From contig NZ_CP163444.1 of the NCBI RefSeq assembly GCF_041053105.1, positions 5,518,001 through 5,582,000 on the forward strand: a DNA stretch of 64,000 nucleotides. The letters are read 5' to 3'. Positions 7,900 through 14,578 of the stretch are shown in pieces. The DNA comes from Streptomyces sp. R44 (GTDB lineage: Bacteria; Actinomycetota; Actinomycetes; Streptomycetales; Streptomycetaceae). Numbering within the stretch: the stretch's first letter is position 1; each line of letters begins with the position of its first letter. The position numbers and the translations under genes are program-made. The notes beneath the pieces are model-generated. The model was not told where the DNA came from. It ran no database searches and saw only the letters and a program-made list of their open reading frames with translations.

Positions 7900-9660
7900 A
7901 TGACGGACACGCTCACCCCACCCACCCCGGAGCCGGGTGGGGACACCTCCCCGGCCGTTCAGGCGCGGGCGGAGGCCGCACCGCCGCCCGCCGGCCCCCG
8001 CCGCAACTACGCCAGGCTGGCCGCGGACGAGAGCCGCGAGGACTACTCCCTGCGGTACGCCCCGCACTCCTTCCGGCGCTGGTCGCCCGGGACCGTCGCC
8101 GGCACCGCGCTCGGCGGCATCGCCTACCTCGCCGACTTCGCGATCGGCGCCTCGATCGTCTTCACCTACGGCTTCGGCAGCGGACTCGCCTCGATCCTCA
8201 CCGCCGCCGCGCTCATCTTCCTCACCGGCATCCCCATCGCCCGGGCGTGCGCGAAGTACGGCCTGGACATGGACCTCATCACCCGCGGCGCGGGCTTCGG
8301 CTACTTCGGCTCCACGCTCACCTCGCTCATCTACGCCTCCTTCACCTTCATCTTCTTCGCCCTCGAAGGCTCGATCATGGCCCAGGCCATGCACCAGGCC
8401 GTGGGTCTGCCGGTGGAGGTCGGCTACCTCGTCACGACCCTGATCGTCATCCCGATCGTCTTCCGCGGCATGGGCGCCCTCGCCAAGGTGCAGGCCTGGA
8501 CCCAGCCGATCTGGCTCGTCGGCCTGGTGCTTCCCTTCGCCGTGCTGGCCTTCGAGGCGCCCGACGCCTGGGGCGCCTTCACCTCCTTCGGCGGTACGGA
8601 GGGCGCCGGCGCGGGCTTCTCGTGGATCGGCTTCGGCCTCGGCACCGGCGTCGCGCTCTCCCTGATCGCCCAGATCGGCGAACAGGCCGACTATCTGCGC
8701 TTCATGCCCGCGAAGACCGAGGCGAACAAGCGCCGGTGGAACCTCGCCGTGCTCGCCGCGGGCCCCGGCTGGGTCGTCATCGGCGCGGCCAAGCAGCTCG
8801 GCGGCGCGTTCCTCGCCTTCGTCGCCCTGGAGGCCGTCGGCAAGACCCACGCCCTGGAGCCGATCGCCCCTCAGATCGAGGCGCTCAAGCCCTGGCTCGG
8901 CTCGTTCGCGCTGCCCGCCGCCGCGCTCTTCGTGATCGTCTCCCAGATCAAGATCAACGTCACCAACGCCTACAGCGGCTCGCTGTCCTGGTCGAACTTC
9001 TTCTCCCGCGTCACCCACCGGCACCCCGGGCGCGTCTGGTACATCTTCCTCAACCTCGCCATCGCGCTGACGCTGATGGAGATGAACATGTTCGCCGCCC
9101 TGAACAAGCTGCTCGGGTTCTACTCCAACGTCGGCATCGCCTGGATCGCCGCCGTCGCCGCCGACCTCGTCATCAACAAGCGGGCCGGCTGGAGCCCCCC
9201 GTACATCGAGTTCAAGCGCGCCTACCTGTACGCCGTGAACCCGGCCGGCTTCGGTGCCATGGTCATCGCCTCCGTCGTCTCGATCCTCGCCTTCTTCGGT
9301 CTCTTCGGCACCTATGCCGAGGCGTTCTCCACCTTCATCGCCGCCGGCCTCGCCGTCCTCCTCTGCCCCCTCATCGCCTGGGCCACCAAGGGCCGCTACT
9401 ACCTGGCCCGCCCCAACACCGTGAACGGGCCCGGCGCCGAGGTCGCCGACGAGCGCGCGACCCACGTCTGCGCCGAGTGCGAGACGGCCTACGAACTGCC
9501 GGACATCGCCGACTGCCCGGTGCGCTCCGGCCCCGTCTGCTCCCTCTGCTGCTCCCTCGACGCCACGTGCGGGGACGTCTGCCGCAAGGATCCCGAGGCC
9601 GCGGGCGGCCCCGTCCTCCTGCCGCTGCCCACCGTCCCCGCGGCGGCGCCCGGGGTGTGA
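7900..9660 (+). CDS. NCS1-family cytosine/purine permease with C-terminal Cys-rich tail
   Basis: A 586-residue membrane transporter of the nucleobase:cation symporter-1 family. It has about 12 hydrophobic segments between residues 60 and 490 and family signatures such as the N-terminal SLRYAPHSFRRW, RGAGFGYFGSTLTSLIYA and NVTNAYSGSLSWSNFFSR. Expected substrates are cytosine, purines, allantoin or hydantoins taken up with a cation. After the last helix, residues about 515-565 hold a cytoplasmic tail with nine cysteines (CAECETAY, CPVRSGPVCSLCCSLDATC, DVCRK) that looks metal-binding. I remember similar CSLCCSLD tails on NCS1-like sensor proteins. The ATG at 7900 has ACAGGA upstream. An in-frame start at 7822 has no Shine-Dalgarno and would add an Arg/Pro-rich leader. 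Confidence 0.88.
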   Translation: MTDTLTPPTPEPGGDTSPAVQARAEAAPPPAGPRRNYARLAADESREDYSLRYAPHSFRRWSPGTVAGTALGGIAYLADFAIGASIVFTYGFGSGLASILTAAALIFLTGIPIARACAKYGLDMDLITRGAGFGYFGSTLTSLIYASFTFIFFALEGSIMAQAMHQAVGLPVEVGYLVTTLIVIPIVFRGMGALAKVQAWTQPIWLVGLVLPFAVLAFEAPDAWGAFTSFGGTEGAGAGFSWIGFGLGTGVALSLIAQIGEQADYLRFMPAKTEANKRRWNLAVLAAGPGWVVIGAAKQLGGAFLAFVALEAVGKTHALEPIAPQIEALKPWLGSFALPAAALFVIVSQIKINVTNAYSGSLSWSNFFSRVTHRHPGRVWYIFLNLAIALTLMEMNMFAALNKLLGFYSNVGIAWIAAVAADLVINKRAGWSPPYIEFKRAYLYAVNPAGFGAMVIASVVSILAFFGLFGTYAEAFSTFIAAGLAVLLCPLIAWATKGRYYLARPNTVNGPGAEVADERATHVCAECETAYELPDIADCPVRSGPVCSLCCSLDATCGDVCRKDPEAAGGPVLLPLPTVPAAAPGV

Positions 9661-9815
9661 CCTTCGGCCTCCCTCCGTCGGTTCCCGGCCGATCCGTGCC
9701 TCTTTGTGAAAACCCGTATCCGCTGTGTGAAGGTCAGGCGTAAGCTCCGGCATATGCGGATTGCGGTTTCCCGGAGATCCTTAGCGACGCCCGGACCGGC
9801 GGAGGGAGAAGCCTG

Positions 9816-9995
9816 ATGACCGACAGCGGCCCCGTCCTTCCCTGGCTCGTCATACGGCAGGACGACAACGGCAACCGCTACCGGGTGGGGCGGTACGCGA
9901 CCAAGGACGAAGCCCAGAAGATCGCCGACAGTCTCGACGACCGCGGCCACAAGCAGCTCTACTGGGTCGAGCGCATCGGCAGCCCCGCCCTCTGA
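9816..9995 (+). CDS. small conserved protein, SPOR-like
   Basis: A 59-residue ORF starting at ATG 9816 with a strong GGAGGGA ten bases upstream. It reads MTDSGPVLPWLVIRQDDNGN, then YRVGRYATKDEAQKIADSL, HKQLYWVERIG. The pattern of a W/I strand, RVGRYATKDEAQKIADSL and a final YWVERI strand is that of a mini SPOR-type alpha/beta fold, and short proteins like this are widespread in Streptomyces. There is no signal peptide, so binding to denuded septal glycan as in true SPOR proteins is not expected. It sits 40 bases upstream of the Nudix gene on the same strand and may be co-transcribed with it. Confidence 0.75.
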   Translation: MTDSGPVLPWLVIRQDDNGNRYRVGRYATKDEAQKIADSLDDRGHKQLYWVERIGSPAL

Positions 9996-10035
9996 CCCCG
10001 GCGGGCACCGGCCGGGCCGGGCTACGCTCGCGCCC

Positions 10036-10521
10036 ATGACGGAACGCACCACCGACCCCGCCGCGCCCCACGAGCCCCACCGCGACGCCGGCCCCGGCCA
10101 GGGAGCCGGCGTCGTGGTCGTCGTCGCGGGCGCCCTGTACGACCGGGGACGGCTGCTCGCCGCGCGCCGCAGCGCCCCCGTCGAGCTCGCCGGCCGCTGG
10201 GAGCTGCCCGGCGGCAAACTCGAACCGGGCGAGAGCCCGGAGGAGGCCCTGGTCCGCGAGCTCCGGGAGGAGCTCGGCGTGGAGGTCGAGCCGGGTGAGC
10301 GCCTCCCCGGCGAGTGGCCGCTGAAGCCCGGATACGTCCTGCGGGTGTGGACCGCCCGGTTGCTCTCCGGAGAACCGCGCCCCCTGGAGGACCACGACGA
10401 GCTCCGCTGGCTGTCCCGGGGCGAGCTGGACTCGGTCGACTGGCTCGACCAGGACCGCCCCGCCGTCGCCGAGGCCGCGCTGAGACTGCCGGCCGCGCCC
10501 GCCGACGGAGCGCGCGGCTGA
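10036..10521 (+). CDS. MutT-type Nudix hydrolase
   Basis: A 161-residue Nudix protein. The Nudix box is complete: GGKLEPGESPEEALVRELRE followed by ELGV, giving the Gx5Ex7REUxEExGU pattern that binds Mg2+. The preceding strand ends RRSAPVELAGRWELPGG, the arrangement seen in (d)NTP pyrophosphohydrolases of the MutT type (8-oxo-dGTP or 5-methyl-dCTP cleaning). The C-terminal part includes PLEDHDELRWLSRGELDSVDW, where the WL.. motif of MutT relatives is visible. The first 20 residues are Thr/Pro/His-rich and may be disordered. Substrate specificity cannot be read from the sequence. Confidence 0.88.
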   Translation: MTERTTDPAAPHEPHRDAGPGQGAGVVVVVAGALYDRGRLLAARRSAPVELAGRWELPGGKLEPGESPEEALVRELREELGVEVEPGERLPGEWPLKPGYVLRVWTARLLSGEPRPLEDHDELRWLSRGELDSVDWLDQDRPAVAEAALRLPAAPADGARG

Positions 10522-10566
10522 GCCCCTACGCCGTTCGTGCCACCGTGCGCCCGCTGACGCGCCCGG

Positions 10567-10578
10567 CGGGATATCCCG
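10567..10578. promoter_or_regulatory. perfect 12-bp palindrome upstream of RsbW-like gene
   Basis: CGGGATATCCCG is a perfect palindrome followed at once by the AT-rich TCCTAAATAG and a further CGGG that can pair with its right half. It lies 56-45 bases before the mini-ORF at 10623. It may be an operator overlapping the promoter; no regulator is identified. Confidence 0.35.
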
Positions 10579-10622
10579 TCCTAAATAGCGGGTATGTCCA
10601 GAATGACCCCTTGGGAGGGGGC

Positions 10623-10658
10623 ATGGACCTTCCTGCTGACGCACGGCTGGGGAAGTGA
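10623..10658 (+). CDS. 11-residue leader-like mini-ORF
   Basis: ATG at 10623 with the best ribosome binding site in this stretch (GGGAGGGGG just upstream) opens MDLPADARLGK and stops at TGA 10656-10658. This is seven bases before the GTG of the RsbW-like gene. Translation of this short frame would couple to, or compete with, the downstream start. Its product has no recognisable function. Confidence 0.4.
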   Translation: MDLPADARLGK

Positions 10659-10664
10659 TCGGGT

Positions 10665-11087
10665 GTGATCGACACCGACGGCGACCGCGCGGAGTGGAAC
10701 TTCCCGGCGGAAGCGAACGCCGTCCGCACGGCTCGCCACGCGGTGCGCGAGACCCTGCGCGCCTGGGAGCTCGACAAGGCCCTCGGTGATGTGACCGTCC
10801 TGCTGGTCAGCGAGCTGGTGACCAACTCCCTGCGGTACGCCTCCGGCCCCATCGGAGTCCGGCTCGTCCGTCCCCGCTCCGACGCCGCCGATCCGGCGCA
10901 CCCGCCCGCGCTCCTGGTGGAAGTTTCCGATCCGCTTCCGGATCCCCCCACCGAGCGGGCCCCGGGACCCGAGGACGAGGGGGGACGCGGCCTCGGTCTC
11001 GTGGCCTGTTCCGCACGCCGCTGGGGAACCCGTAGAGGAAGGACCGGCAAAACCGTATGGTTCGAGCTGGCTCTCCCTGGTGAGTAA
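10665..11087 (+). CDS. RsbW-like anti-sigma factor / ATP-binding serine kinase
   Basis: A 140-residue HATPase_c protein. The N box is LLVSELVTNSLRYA. The G1-like motif is VEVSDPLPD and the G2 box is DEGGRGLGLVACSARRWG, ending GKTVWFELALPGE. These are the hallmarks of the RsbW/SpoIIAB family, which in Streptomyces bind sigma factors or phosphorylate anti-anti-sigma (STAS) proteins. Streptomyces carry dozens of these orphan kinases. The GTG start has GGGGAAG eight or nine bases upstream inside the mini-ORF. The next gene on the strand encodes a multi-domain phosphatase that ends in a very similar kinase domain, so the two probably act in one partner-switching pathway. Confidence 0.88.
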   Translation: MIDTDGDRAEWNFPAEANAVRTARHAVRETLRAWELDKALGDVTVLLVSELVTNSLRYASGPIGVRLVRPRSDAADPAHPPALLVEVSDPLPDPPTERAPGPEDEGGRGLGLVACSARRWGTRRGRTGKTVWFELALPGE

Positions 11088-11174
11088 ACAGGGTGGGACA
11101 ACGATCACCGGTACTCGGCGAGGGACGAACGAGACCACCCTGTGATCGGGAACGTCGTGCCGTCGGGGCCTGCC

Positions 11175-11185
11175 GTATTGAATAC
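11175..11185. promoter_or_regulatory. AT-rich dyad upstream of SpoIIE-type phosphatase
   Basis: GTATTGAATAC is an 11-bp perfect dyad about a central G in otherwise GC-rich DNA, 47 bases before the GTG start. It could be part of a promoter or an operator; no further support. Confidence 0.3.
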
Positions 11186-11231
11186 TGCGGGCATGGCCGG
11201 TCCGGTGCGGTGAGCTGGAGGGGACGGTCGC

Positions 11232-13802
11232 GTGAGCGAGATACCTGAGACGGCGAGCGGCGGCGTCGTGTGGCAGAGCAGCCCGCCCGGCTCGATCTAT
11301 GACTACATCCGGGTGGCGTCCTTCTCGATCGGGCCCGACGGCCTCGTCGAGCAGTGGAGCCGCAGGGCCGTGGACCTCTTCGGGGTGACCGCGGAGGAGG
11401 CCAGGGGCAAGGACCCCGTCGAGGCCTTCATGCCCGCCGACCTGCGCGAGCGCGGCCACCGGAGGGTCAAGGAGATCCTCGACGGCAAGGAGTGGACGGG
11501 CCTCGTCCCGTTCCGCATGCCCGGCGAGGACCGGCCCCGGGGCATCGCCGAGATGTACGTCATGCCGAGCGAGACCGAGGCCGGGGAACGGGCCGCGCTG
11601 TGCATCGTCGTCGATGTGCGGGCCCTCCGCCGCATCGAGACCGACCTCGCCGCTTCCCAGGCGATATTCGGCCAATCCCCCTTCGGTTTCCTCCTCTTCG
11701 GCACCGACCTCACCGTGAAGCGGGCCAACCGGCGCTTCGCCACCGTCTTCGGCGGCGAGGCCGACGACCACCGGGGCCGGACCGTCCACGACTACCTCAA
11801 CCCCGCCGAGGCCGACCGGATGACCACCGCCCTCCGGCGGGTCCTGGAGACCGGCGAGTCCGTCACCGACTTCCAGATCGTCGGCGCCGCCCCCGGCGCC
11901 CGTGACCGCCGCCACTGGTCCATCAACCTCTACCGCGTCCACAGCGGTTCCGGCCGGCCGATCGGCGTCGCCGGGCTCGGCATCGACGTCACCCGCCGCC
12001 ACAACGCCGCCAGGGAAGCCGCCAGCGCCCGCCGCAACCTCGCCCTCCTCAACGAGGCGGGCGCCCGCATCGGCAACTCCCTCGACCTGGAGGCCACCGC
12101 GCGCGAGCTCCTCGACGTCGCCGTCCCCGGCTTCTGCGACCTCGCCTCCGTCGACCTCTACCAGGGCCTGCTCACCGGCGACGAGGCACCGCCCGGCCGC
12201 TGGGGGAACTCCCACGACGTCGGCTACGGAGCGGGCAGCGCCGAACTCCGCAGGGTCGCCTTCGCCAGCGCCGTCTCCGACACCCCCCTCAGAACCGACG
12301 AGGGCCACGGCCCGGGCAGCGGCTGTTGCGGACCCGTCCCCATCGAGGTCGGCGCCGTCCACCGCTACCCCTTCAACTCGCCCTGCGCCGGAGCCCTGCG
12401 CACCGGACGCGTCCGCACGGTCGCCGGATCCGACGGAGACCTCGTCCAGTCCACCCTGGTCGTCCCGATGACCGCCCACGACACCGTCGTCGGCCTCGTC
12501 CAGTTCTCCCGCACCAAGGGCAGCGAACCCTTCGGGGAGCGCGACCGGGCCCTCGCCGTCGAACTCGCCGCCCGCGCCGCCGTCTGCATCGACAACGCGC
12601 GCCTCTACCGCCGCGAGCACGAGCGGGCCCTGATCCTCCAGCGCAGCCTGCTCCCGCCCGGCGACCCCGAGGCCGCCGGACTCGACATCGCCTGCCGCTA
12701 CCTCCCCGGCACCGCGGCCACCGAGGTCGGCGGCGACTGGTTCGACGTCATCGAACTCCCCGGCCACCGCACCGCCCTCGTCATCGGCGACGTCATGGGC
12801 CGCGGCCTGCGCGCCGCCGTCGCCATGGGCGAACTCCGCACCGCCGTCCGCACCCTCGCCCAGCTCGACCTGGAGCCGGCCGAGGTCCTCTCCCATCTCG
12901 ACGAGATCGCCCGCGGCCTGGGCGCCCCCATCGGCGCCCAGCAGTCCCGCGCCCACAAGAACCGGGGACCGGAACTCTCCGAGGTCTACCTCGCCACCTG
13001 CGTCTACGCCGTCTACGACCCGGTCACCCGCCGCTGCACCTTCGCCAACGCCGGGCACCTCCCGCCCGTGCTCGTCGAGCCGGGCGAGGAGGCCCTGCTC
13101 CTCGACGTACCCCCGGGGATGCCGCTCGGCGTCGGCGGGGAACCCTTCGAGGAGGTCGAGGTCGAACTGCCCGAGGGCGCCCTCCTCGCCCTCTACACCG
13201 ACGGGCTCGTCGAATCCCGCGACCACCCGCTCGACGAGGGCCTCCAGGCCTTCCGACGCGCCCTCACCGACCCGGCCCGCCCCCTGGAGGACGTCTGCGA
13301 CCGGGTCCTCACCAGCCTGAACACCGGCCACGGGGAGGACGACATCGCCCTCCTCATGGCCAGGATCCAGGGCCTGCCCAGCGAGGCCGTCGGCGACTGG
13401 CGGCTCCCCAGGGAACCCCGCTCGGTCGGCCGGGCCCGCGAACTCGCCCGCGCCCAGCTCGCGGCCTGGGACCTCGAACCGCTCGTCGACACCGTCGAAC
13501 TCCTCGTCAGCGAACTCGTCACCAACGCCCTGCGCTACGGCGAGGGGGAGATCCGGCTCCGCCTGCTCCGCGACCGCACCCTCGTCTGCGAGGTCTGGGA
13601 CGCCGGCCTGGTCCAGCCGCGCCGCCGCAGGGCCCGGGACACCGACGAGGGCGGCCGCGGCCTCCAGCTCGTCGGACTGCTCTCCTCCTCCTGGGGCTCC
13701 CGCCGCACCCCGCGCGGCAAGACGGTCTGGTTCGAACTGGCCCTGCCGGACGGCGAGGGGGCGGCGGAGCCCACGGTGGAGCAACTCCTGAGCATGTTCT
13801 GA
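11232..13802 (+). CDS. PAS-PAS-GAF-SpoIIE phosphatase-HATPase regulatory protein
   Basis: An 856-residue soluble signalling protein. PAS domains span about residues 24-130 and 138-262 (SPFGFLLFGTDLTVKRANRRF, then GLGIDVTRRHNAA). A GAF domain spans about 275-455. The PP2C/SpoIIE phosphatase domain begins HERALILQRSLLPP near residue 462. It has metal-binding motifs GGDWFDV (about 500), GDVMGRG (about 520), YTDGLVESR (about 655) and HGEDDIALL (about 700). A C-terminal RsbW-like kinase domain has LLVSELVTNALRYG near 757 and DEGGRGLQLVG near 807. Such proteins dephosphorylate anti-anti-sigma factors and can rephosphorylate them, switching sigma factors in response to a PAS/GAF signal. The GTG start has GGAGGGGA upstream. 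No membrane segment is present, so sensing is cytoplasmic. Confidence 0.93.
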   Translation: MSEIPETASGGVVWQSSPPGSIYDYIRVASFSIGPDGLVEQWSRRAVDLFGVTAEEARGKDPVEAFMPADLRERGHRRVKEILDGKEWTGLVPFRMPGEDRPRGIAEMYVMPSETEAGERAALCIVVDVRALRRIETDLAASQAIFGQSPFGFLLFGTDLTVKRANRRFATVFGGEADDHRGRTVHDYLNPAEADRMTTALRRVLETGESVTDFQIVGAAPGARDRRHWSINLYRVHSGSGRPIGVAGLGIDVTRRHNAAREAASARRNLALLNEAGARIGNSLDLEATARELLDVAVPGFCDLASVDLYQGLLTGDEAPPGRWGNSHDVGYGAGSAELRRVAFASAVSDTPLRTDEGHGPGSGCCGPVPIEVGAVHRYPFNSPCAGALRTGRVRTVAGSDGDLVQSTLVVPMTAHDTVVGLVQFSRTKGSEPFGERDRALAVELAARAAVCIDNARLYRREHERALILQRSLLPPGDPEAAGLDIACRYLPGTAATEVGGDWFDVIELPGHRTALVIGDVMGRGLRAAVAMGELRTAVRTLAQLDLEPAEVLSHLDEIARGLGAPIGAQQSRAHKNRGPELSEVYLATCVYAVYDPVTRRCTFANAGHLPPVLVEPGEEALLLDVPPGMPLGVGGEPFEEVEVELPEGALLALYTDGLVESRDHPLDEGLQAFRRALTDPARPLEDVCDRVLTSLNTGHGEDDIALLMARIQGLPSEAVGDWRLPREPRSVGRARELARAQLAAWDLEPLVDTVELLVSELVTNALRYGEGEIRLRLLRDRTLVCEVWDAGLVQPRRRRARDTDEGGRGLQLVGLLSSSWGSRRTPRGKTVWFELALPDGEGAAEPTVEQLLSMF

Positions 13803-13827
13803 GGCCCATCCCCGTACGAGTGCGGGA

Positions 13828-14538
13828 TCAGCCCTTGAGCGCGGCCAGCCGGGCCTCGATCTCGGCGCTGTCGCCGAGCGCGTCCAGCTGCTCGAACTGG
13901 GCGTCCAGCGAGGAGGCGGCGAGCTCCTGCCTGCCCAGGGCCTTCGCCTCCTCGCGGCGCACCTTGTCCTCGAAGCGGCTCAGCTCGCTCGTCGGATCGA
14001 GCACGTCGACGCTCTGCACGGCGTCCGTCATCCGGTTCTGCGCCTGGGCCGACTTCGCGCGGGCCACCAGCTCGTCCCGCTTGGCCTTCAGCTCGCCGAG
14101 CTTGGCCTTCATCCGGTCGAGGCCGGTCCTGAGCTTCTCCACGACCTCGGTCTGGGCGGCGATCGTCGGCTCGGCGCCCTTCGCCTCCTTCTCCGACTGC
14201 AGCTGGCGGCCCAGCGCCACCTTCGCCAGGTCGTCGAAGCGGTCGGCCTCCGCCGTCTGCCCGCCGGCCCGCAGCTCGTCCGCCTTCCGGCTCGCGGCGA
14301 GCGCCTTGCCGCCCCACTCCTTCGCCGCGTCCACGTCCTCCTGATGGTCCTGCTCCATCAGCCGGAGGTTCCCGATGGTCGCGGCCACCGCCTCCTCCGC
14401 CTCCGCGATGTTGTCCGCGTAGTCGCGGATCAGCTGGTCCAGCATCTTCTGCGGATCCTCGGCCTGGTCGAGGAGGGCGTGGATGTTCGCCTTCGCCAGC
14501 TGGGTGACCCGGCCGAGAATGGTCTGCTTGCTGCTCAT
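13828..14538 (-). CDS. PspA/IM30-family membrane-protection protein
   Basis: A 236-residue, almost wholly helical protein starting MSSKQTILGRVTQLAKANIHALLDQ, the amphipathic membrane-docking N-terminus of PspA/Vipp1. Long coiled coils follow, with the family pattern DPQKMLDQLIRDYADNIAEAEEAVA near residues 28-52. The expected role is to polymerise on and stabilise stressed cytoplasmic membrane. AAGGAG stands eight bases before the ATG. It lies 40 bases downstream of the TPM-domain gene on the same strand, a pairing that recurs in actinomycetes and implies a shared membrane-stress role. The true start is this ATG, since upstream in-frame sequence lacks a Shine-Dalgarno. Confidence 0.9.
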   Translation of the reverse strand: MSSKQTILGRVTQLAKANIHALLDQAEDPQKMLDQLIRDYADNIAEAEEAVAATIGNLRLMEQDHQEDVDAAKEWGGKALAASRKADELRAGGQTAEADRFDDLAKVALGRQLQSEKEAKGAEPTIAAQTEVVEKLRTGLDRMKAKLGELKAKRDELVARAKSAQAQNRMTDAVQSVDVLDPTSELSRFEDKVRREEAKALGRQELAASSLDAQFEQLDALGDSAEIEARLAALKG

Positions 14539-14578
14539 GCTCGTTCTCCTTGCGTACGAGGGGTCAGGGCGACCGTCC

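Noticed and set aside
10581..13784. A 1067-codon open frame on the minus strand opposite the SpoIIE-type gene
   Set aside because: Its composition is Val/Gly/Asp/Glu-rich without domains, and the opposite strand encodes a well-ordered multi-domain protein. High GC leaves long false frames.
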